Assembly: GCA_002011395.1 (NCBI GenBank)
Contig: MTNG01000132.1
Span: 1 to 7,252 of the forward strand
Reading direction: 5' to 3'
DNA from: Candidatus Aciduliprofundum sp. JdFR-45
Lineage (GTDB): Archaea > Thermoplasmatota > Thermoplasmata > Thermoplasmatales > JdFR-45
DNA length: 7,252 bases
Shown: piece after piece, positions 1 to 4,603 of the stretch
Layout: each line of letters begins with the position of its first letter
Position numbering within the stretch: the stretch's first letter is position 1
The notes under the pieces: model-generated
What the model saw: the letters and a program-made list of their open reading frames with translations, nothing else
Databases searched by the model: none
What the model was told of the DNA's origin: nothing
Position numbers and translations under genes: made by a program

Positions 1-581
1 CCGAGGGCGGACACGCCGCATCGCCCCACCGGACGTCGGACCCAATACTCGCCGCGTCTCACTTCGTCGTGGCCGCCCACTCCCTAATCGGGAGAATCAT
101 CAGCCCGGTGCACCCGGCCGTCATGTCCATCTGCTATGTCAGGGGTGGCACCGCATTCAACATAATACCCAACGAGGTTGTTCTGAGGGGCACCATCAGA
201 ACGCTCCACGGCGAGGACAGAAGGAGGATTGCGGATGCCCTCAGAAACCTCTGTTCCCTCGCCCGGTCCATGGGCTGCGAGGCGGAGGTGGAGATACGGG
301 AACTCAACGATGCGACTGTTAACGACCCCTCCCTCACCGCCATCGCGCGCGAGGTGGCATCCCGCGTTTCAACCGCTGTGGAGGCGAAGCCCACCATGGG
401 CGGTGAGGACTTCTCGGAGTACGTGAAGGCGGTCCCGGGCGTCTTCGTCTTCCTTGGAAGCGGGGTGGGAAAGCCGCACCACTCGCCGCACTTTGACATA
501 GAGGAGAGCGTCCTCCCCCTGGGAACGGCGTTCCACGTGGGATTCGTCATGGAAATCTTTAAGAAGGCCGGCATGGTGTAA
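1..581 (+). CDS. M20-family (M20D-like) metallopeptidase/amidohydrolase, C-terminal part
   Basis: The frame is open from the first full codon at base 3, so this is the 192-residue C-terminal half of a longer gene whose start lies outside the window. The GTG at base 69 is internal, because family-typical sequence (GGHAASPH, then DPI) precedes it. The order of motifs matches the M20D amidohydrolase/aminoacylase group (IAA-amino acid hydrolase and hippurate hydrolase relatives): GGHAASPH opens the dimerisation domain, followed by the GGTAFNIIP and GTIRT segments of that domain. Back in the catalytic domain come MGGEDFSEY and HHSPHFDIEE, the latter holding a His expected to bind metal. Such enzymes are cytoplasmic and remove an acyl group or amino acid from N-acyl amino acids or small peptides. 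The substrate cannot be told from sequence. The frame ends in TAA and is followed by a 56-bp gap holding a promoter for the next gene, so co-transcription is not required. Family assignment is firm; exact activity is not. Confidence 0.93.
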   Translation, partial: EGGHAASPHRTSDPILAASHFVVAAHSLIGRIISPVHPAVMSICYVRGGTAFNIIPNEVVLRGTIRTLHGEDRRRIADALRNLCSLARSMGCEAEVEIRELNDATVNDPSLTAIAREVASRVSTAVEAKPTMGGEDFSEYVKAVPGVFVFLGSGVGKPHHSPHFDIEESVLPLGTAFHVGFVMEIFKKAGMV

Positions 582-591
582 AAAATCCCCC

Positions 592-603
592 AAAGTTTTA
601 TTT
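592..603 (+). promoter_or_regulatory. Archaeal TATA-box promoter for the STAND-TPR ATPase gene
   Basis: AAAG followed by TTTTATTT (596-603) in an otherwise GC-rich region looks like a BRE plus TATA box. Its centre near 599-600 predicts transcription starting around 622-627. That makes the ATG at 611 an unlikely start and leaves a leader of about 10-15 bases before the ATG at 638, or a leaderless transcript at the ATG at 623. The T-rich tract may also help terminate transcription of the upstream hydrolase gene. Confidence 0.55.
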
Positions 604-627
604 CCCACGAATGCCATATCTTATGTT

Positions 628-633
628 GGGAGG
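628..633 (+). promoter_or_regulatory. Ribosome binding site that favours the start at 638
   Basis: GGGAGG lies four bases before the ATG at 638 and matches the anti-Shine-Dalgarno end of archaeal 16S rRNA. The spacing is short but usable. Neither of the two upstream in-frame ATGs (611, 623) has such a site. Confidence 0.5.
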
Positions 634-637
634 CGGA

Positions 638-3337
638 ATGAGGGTATCCCGCGTGGGAAGGGAACACGTGTTCCACATAATAGAGGGCAATCTGAGCGCT
701 CTGAGGGAGGGGAGGGGGTCGTCCATATTCATAGAGGGCGACTTCGGCTCGGGCAAGAGCTCTGTTCTCCGCGGCGTGGAGGAACTGGTGGCCGGAGATG
801 GGAACACGATAACGATATCGGTCAGGGGCGGCGGCACACGCCTTCGGGAACCGTATCAGCCCTTCAGGGAGGCGATGGAGGAGTTTGAGAAAACCCTCGC
901 ACGGTCCATACGGGGCGTGGGTGAACTCCTCATACCCCGTGAAAGGGCCAGGCACGCCTCCAAGTTTGACGCACTCCAGCGCAAGATAATTGACTACACC
1001 CGCCTCTACGGGGTTCTTCTGCTTGTGGACGACGTCCACGACATGGACACGGGGAGCGTGTCGCTCCTCTATCAACTCACCCGTCTAACGCGCAAACACC
1101 CGCTCATGATCGTGGCGACCTACAGGGCAGGGGAAGCGCCCCCCTACCTCACGGAGACGGTGATACGCCTTCAGAGGGAGGGGATAACGACGTTTTTCCG
1201 CCTGGAACCCCTGACGGAGACGAAGACAGCGGAGTTCATCGCATCCCTCGGATACGTCCTTCCGGACAACGTGTGCTCCTTCATACACGCTCAGACCGAG
1301 GGCGTGCCCTATTTCATCGTTGAGATGCTGAGGGACATGGAGGAGAGAGGGCTCATAGACTACAAAAAGAGGTGGTCGGGCGTCTCGGGCCTTGACGACT
1401 ACTCGCTGCCCTCCACCGTTGAGGGCATCGTTCTGCACCGCCTCTCCGCCCTGAGGGACGTTGAGAGAAACGTGCTTGAATACGCATCCGTCATCGGCGA
1501 TGAGTTTGACTTTGACCTCATCAGGTCCCTAACGGGCCTGAGCGAGGACTCTCTCATTGAGGTCCTTGAGAGTCTCGTTAAGAAGAGGGTTCTGCGGGAG
1601 AAGGGTACAAGGTACGCCTTTCACCACCTGCTGATGAGGAAGGTCGTCTACAACGAGACGTCAAAGCTGAAAAGGATGCTGATACACAGAAAAATCGCCT
1701 ACATCCTTGAGAACTCGGGGGGAAGCGTGTACGAGATCGCGAGGCACTACTACCACGGCGGCAATCAGAGGGAGGCGCTGAACTACCTCCTGCAGGCGGG
1801 GGAGGGCGCGCTCGCCGAGGGCATACTCAAGGATGCCCTGTGGTATTACCAGAGGGCGCTGGAGATCGCGCGGGCAAAGGGGGAAACCAGGAGAGTCGCC
1901 TACATAAGCAGGGAGATGGGAAGAATATATCTTAAACTCGGGAACTACAGAAAGGCGCTGGTTCACCTGAGAGAGGTGGCCGAGCAGGCCGGCGAGGAGG
2001 ACGCTCGCCTGCTCATAGACCTGGCGAAGTGCCACCTGAACCTGGGCGACGTTGACAGGGCCATGGGCGTCTTTATGAGGGCGTCCGCTCTGGCGGGTCC
2101 GGAGGACGATATAGACATATACTCCGGGCTGGGGCAGGCGTACATGATGAAGGGGAACTACGCCGAGGCGGTGGAGCACTACAGGAAAGCGCTTGAAATC
2201 GCCCTGAAGACGGGAAAGGATGAGCGGGCGATTGAGATATACAACAGCATAGGGGCCATGTACCACTCCCTCATGGACTATGACAACGCGGAGGACTACT
2301 TCCGGCGGGCCCGCGATATGGCAGAGAAAAAGGGCGATGAGGTGGCCCTCACGGAGAGCCTGGTGAACCTCGCCGCTGCGATATCCCGGAAGAACGTGGA
2401 GGAGAGCGTGGGCTATCTGAATCACGCTCTCGGCATCGCCGAGAGGAGCGGGCGCCTTGACCTGGTGGCCACCATCTACATGCACCTCAGCGAGGTTCTG
2501 TTTCAGGAGGGGCAGGTGGAGGATGCCATACACTACCTCACCCTCGCCGAGGAGATACTTGAGTCCCTCGGAAAGATGGACGCCCTGAGGGATCTCTATT
2601 TCCGCCTATCCAGGGTGGCGCTTGAAAGCGGCTCCATATCCCTGGCGCTGAGCAACATAGGGAAGTACACAGAGATAGCGTCGTACTTCGGCGACAGGTA
2701 CTCGGAGGGGGTGGGGTACCTCGCAAAGGCGTACATATACGCGCTCGTGGGGAATCCCGACTGCGACGAGGTTCTGGACTACGGCGTTGAACTTCTCTCC
2801 GAGGCGGACATCGCGAACGCCGAGATGCTCATGTCCCTGTACAGGGGCAACATAGCGCTCGTCAGGGGAGATGTCCTCCTCGCGGAGGTGGAGTTTAGCC
2901 GGTACATTGAGGGTGCCATGCACGGGGGGAGGCAGGAGGAGGCGGCCGTGGGCCTCATACGCAGGGCCATATGCCACCTCGCCAAGGGGGATACCGGGGC
3001 CATGAGGGCCGATGTGGAGCATGCAATGAAGCTCTCCGTGAGGGATTTCCGCCTCCATATGATGCTGAACCTGCTGAGGTCCCTCGCTTCGGGCGACGTG
3101 GACGGCAGGGCCGAGAAGATGATAAACTCTTTCCGCGAGAAAGGACTGCTCTACTATTACCTTGAGGGCCTCATTCTGAGGGGCATGGCGGTGTACGTCC
3201 TCGGCGGGGGCGATGAAGACCTTCAGGCAGCCGTTCAGCGGGCGAGGAAATTGGGGTTCGGCGGCTATGAGGGCCTCTACATATGGGTGGTGTCAGGAGA
3301 GGTCGCTGAAGGACAGAATGGCGGTGGAGACGAGTAG
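638..3337 (+). CDS. STAND/AAA_16-type ATPase with winged-helix-like region and TPR array
   Basis: Protein of 899 residues from the ATG at 638; in-frame ATGs at 611 and 623 would add 9 or 5 residues. The N-terminus carries the VGRE box typical of AAA_16 ATPases, then Walker A GDFGSGKS (34-41), Walker B LLLVDD followed by VH (about 127-134), an ATYR sensor-like strand (Arg near 163) and a GVP (GxP) motif near 222-224. Residues about 257-350 fit the winged-helix/arm region of STAND NTPases, including LHRLSAL and FHHLLMRKVVY. From about 380 to 790 there are roughly ten TPR-like helical pairs, for example YAEAVEHYRKALEIA, some degenerate. The C-terminus ends in a Gly/Asp-rich tail and shows no LuxR-type HTH, cyclase or kinase domain. 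Such proteins are cytoplasmic nucleotide-driven switches whose TPRs sense a partner or ligand. No signal peptide or membrane segment is visible. The signal and output are unknown. The last 45 bp overlap the opposing sensor gene. Confidence 0.9.
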   Translation: MRVSRVGREHVFHIIEGNLSALREGRGSSIFIEGDFGSGKSSVLRGVEELVAGDGNTITISVRGGGTRLREPYQPFREAMEEFEKTLARSIRGVGELLIPRERARHASKFDALQRKIIDYTRLYGVLLLVDDVHDMDTGSVSLLYQLTRLTRKHPLMIVATYRAGEAPPYLTETVIRLQREGITTFFRLEPLTETKTAEFIASLGYVLPDNVCSFIHAQTEGVPYFIVEMLRDMEERGLIDYKKRWSGVSGLDDYSLPSTVEGIVLHRLSALRDVERNVLEYASVIGDEFDFDLIRSLTGLSEDSLIEVLESLVKKRVLREKGTRYAFHHLLMRKVVYNETSKLKRMLIHRKIAYILENSGGSVYEIARHYYHGGNQREALNYLLQAGEGALAEGILKDALWYYQRALEIARAKGETRRVAYISREMGRIYLKLGNYRKALVHLREVAEQAGEEDARLLIDLAKCHLNLGDVDRAMGVFMRASALAGPEDDIDIYSGLGQAYMMKGNYAEAVEHYRKALEIALKTGKDERAIEIYNSIGAMYHSLMDYDNAEDYFRRARDMAEKKGDEVALTESLVNLAAAISRKNVEESVGYLNHALGIAERSGRLDLVATIYMHLSEVLFQEGQVEDAIHYLTLAEEILESLGKMDALRDLYFRLSRVALESGSISLALSNIGKYTEIASYFGDRYSEGVGYLAKAYIYALVGNPDCDEVLDYGVELLSEADIANAEMLMSLYRGNIALVRGDVLLAEVEFSRYIEGAMHGGRQEEAAVGLIRRAICHLAKGDTGAMRADVEHAMKLSVRDFRLHMMLNLLRSLASGDVDGRAEKMINSFREKGLLYYYLEGLILRGMAVYVLGGGDEDLQAAVQRARKLGFGGYEGLYIWVVSGEVAEGQNGGGDE
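3293..3337. other. Tail-to-tail overlap of two convergent genes
   Basis: The last 15 codons of the plus-strand ATPase (stop TAG at 3335-3337) and of the minus-strand sensor (stop at 3293-3295) share the same DNA. No oligo-T terminator is visible on either strand near the junction, so the two transcripts probably extend into each other and form antisense 3' ends. Confidence 0.85.
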
Positions 3338-4513
3338 AAAGGGGGTGATGTAGGGGAGCATATGTGAGTCGTCGTAGAACACGGCGACGTAGCCCCGCAA
3401 TCTATCCCTCTCGCCGAACCCGGATATCGTCAGGACCTTTGAACCGCTCTCCGCGAGCATCCTCCGCGCCGTTATGTCTGATGTGTACTCTCTCTTGAAC
3501 GTTATCGGCCCTTCGCGAAGGAGCCCCTCGTACCTGGCAACCTCCCTGTAACTTATAACACGGTTGCGCCTCACATAGTCGGGCGATAGGCCCTTTGAGT
3601 ATATTATGCGCAGTTCGTCGCCTTCCCTGACCCTGACGATGAACTTATTTATCCAGAAAACCCTGTGGAGCGCCGAGTAAAGGCCGTCCAGGAGTTCTTC
3701 GCGCGATGTGGCCCTCTGGGCCTTCACCACGAAGGACGATATCTCGTAAAAAGCGTTTTTGACAAGGGACAGTTCGCTGTACTTCTCGTTGTATCTCTCA
3801 AAGAGGGAGAGCAGGCAGCCGAGGAACGCCGCGTGGGCTATGCTGTCCTTCTTTATGTGCCCCTCGCGCCTCGCGCCCACGAGCACGCCGTATGGCTCAT
3901 CGCCGATGTACACGGGAATGGCCACCATATGGGAAAACCTCTCGCGGCCCATGGTCGCGTTTGCCTTCCACACGGGCATCTGCTCCAGGAGGGCATACCC
4001 TATGGGATTTGACTCATCCAGTTCCACATAATCCGGGAGGGAGGTCTCGCGGGTGTTCACCAGGCGGTCACCGTGGGGGGACACGCGGTAGTAACATGAC
4101 ACCTCCGCGTCCAGCAGGTCACGGATTGTGCCCATTACTTCCTCCACGATTTCATCCCACGTGTAGCCGTGGAGCATGTTCATGATCCCCCCTATGCGGT
4201 CCATGATCTCTACGGTCTTCATGGCCTCCTCCGTGTGGGTCATGAGGAGCAGAACCCTGCCACCTTCCAGCGGGATGACCTCCCAGGTGTATGTGTTTTT
4301 TGTGACGCGGACCCTGCACACTGTGCCGTCCTTCACCGCGCGCTCTATGCACATGTCAACCTCAGCCGCAACGTCGTCCCCGTAGCGCCCCCTCATGAGC
4401 TCAACGACGGATTCAGAGCGCAGGGGGAAATGCTTCTCGGCGGCGGCGTTCATCTCCAGAACAGACCTCGTGGCGTCGGAGAGAACCGCGGGGACGAGGA
4501 ATGATTTGAGCAT
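3293..4513 (-). CDS. PAS-GAF-GAF sensor protein without a recognisable output domain
   Basis: Protein of 406 residues. Residues 1-92 look like a PAS domain: VPAVLSDATRSVLEMNAAAE resembles a PAS first strand and Asn-containing helix, and it closes with VIPLEGGRVLLLMTHTEE. A helix (about 93-116) leads to a GAF domain (about 117-240), with the clear core HMVAIPVYIGDEPYGVLVG. A second helical linker (about 226-268) leads to another GAF-like domain (about 268-400), with GYVAVFYDD near its end. The protein stops there: no histidine kinase H-box, ATPase, receiver, cyclase, GGDEF or HTH region follows. There is no signal peptide or clear membrane segment, so it is probably a cytoplasmic sensor acting through a partner. 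The bound ligand or cofactor is unknown. Translation is probably leaderless: no Shine-Dalgarno precedes the ATG and a TATA box lies about 29 bp upstream. PAS and first GAF calls are good; the second GAF is more diverged. Confidence 0.85.
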   Translation of the reverse strand: MLKSFLVPAVLSDATRSVLEMNAAAEKHFPLRSESVVELMRGRYGDDVAAEVDMCIERAVKDGTVCRVRVTKNTYTWEVIPLEGGRVLLLMTHTEEAMKTVEIMDRIGGIMNMLHGYTWDEIVEEVMGTIRDLLDAEVSCYYRVSPHGDRLVNTRETSLPDYVELDESNPIGYALLEQMPVWKANATMGRERFSHMVAIPVYIGDEPYGVLVGARREGHIKKDSIAHAAFLGCLLSLFERYNEKYSELSLVKNAFYEISSFVVKAQRATSREELLDGLYSALHRVFWINKFIVRVREGDELRIIYSKGLSPDYVRRNRVISYREVARYEGLLREGPITFKREYTSDITARRMLAESGSKVLTISGFGERDRLRGYVAVFYDDSHMLPYITPFLLVSTAILSFSDLS

Positions 4514-4537
4514 CGCCTATATAAACGGGCGAGGAAA

Positions 4538-4550
4538 GGTATAAACTTTT
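4538..4550 (-). promoter_or_regulatory. TATA promoter of the PAS-GAF-GAF sensor gene (leaderless)
   Basis: Read on the minus strand this is AAAAG then TTTATACC, a BRE-like stretch plus TATA box. The centre of TTTATA lies about 29 bp before the sensor ATG (4513), so transcription should begin at or just before the start codon. The absence of a Shine-Dalgarno sequence there agrees with a leaderless mRNA. Confidence 0.6.
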
Positions 4551-4568
4551 CCCTCGGCACTTCGCAAA

Positions 4569-4582
4569 AAATGATTTATACC
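4569..4582 (+). promoter_or_regulatory. TATA promoter of the second STAND-TPR ATPase gene (leaderless)
   Basis: An A-rich stretch followed by TTTATACC (4575-4582). The centre of TTTATA is about 26 bp before the ATG at 4604 and 29 bp before the ATG at 4607, the spacing expected for a transcript starting at the start codon. No Shine-Dalgarno is seen between the TATA box and the ATG. Confidence 0.6.
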
Positions 4583-4603
4583 CCTGCGGTCCATAAACCT
4601 GCG

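Larger units (their letters stand above)
4538..4582. repeat. Perfect inverted repeat made by two divergent TATA boxes
   Basis: GGTATAAA (4538-4545) and TTTATACC (4575-4582) are exact reverse complements separated by 29 bp. Each arm is the TATA box of the gene on its own side, pointing outward. The shared CC extension beyond the six-base TATA core could be promoter preference or part of a regulator site. Confidence 0.6.

Noticed and set aside
611..637. Upstream in-frame ATGs (611 and 623) as starts of the first ATPase
   Set aside because: The ATG at 611 is only about 8 bp past the TATA-like box, upstream of the expected transcript start. The ATG at 623 is possible if translation is leaderless, but the ATG at 638 has the Shine-Dalgarno sequence and begins just before the VGRE box.
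134..1075. Minus-strand open frame of 313 codons
   Set aside because: It lies opposite both the hydrolase and the ATPase genes and crosses the gap between them. Its translation shows no recognisable domain. Long antisense frames are expected in GC-rich DNA with this codon bias.
1661..2533. Minus-strand open frame of 290 codons
   Set aside because: It lies entirely opposite the TPR array, where repeated helix codons produce open antisense frames. The product has no recognisable domain and no promoter was seen.
1750..3000. Possible tandem DNA repeats or a duplicated segment
   Set aside because: The similarity is at the level of the degenerate TPR protein pattern; no near-identical DNA copies were seen.
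3665..4504. Several plus-strand frames of 69-115 codons opposite the sensor gene
   Set aside because: They overlap each other and lie opposite clear PAS and GAF coding sequence; none has a recognisable motif or promoter.
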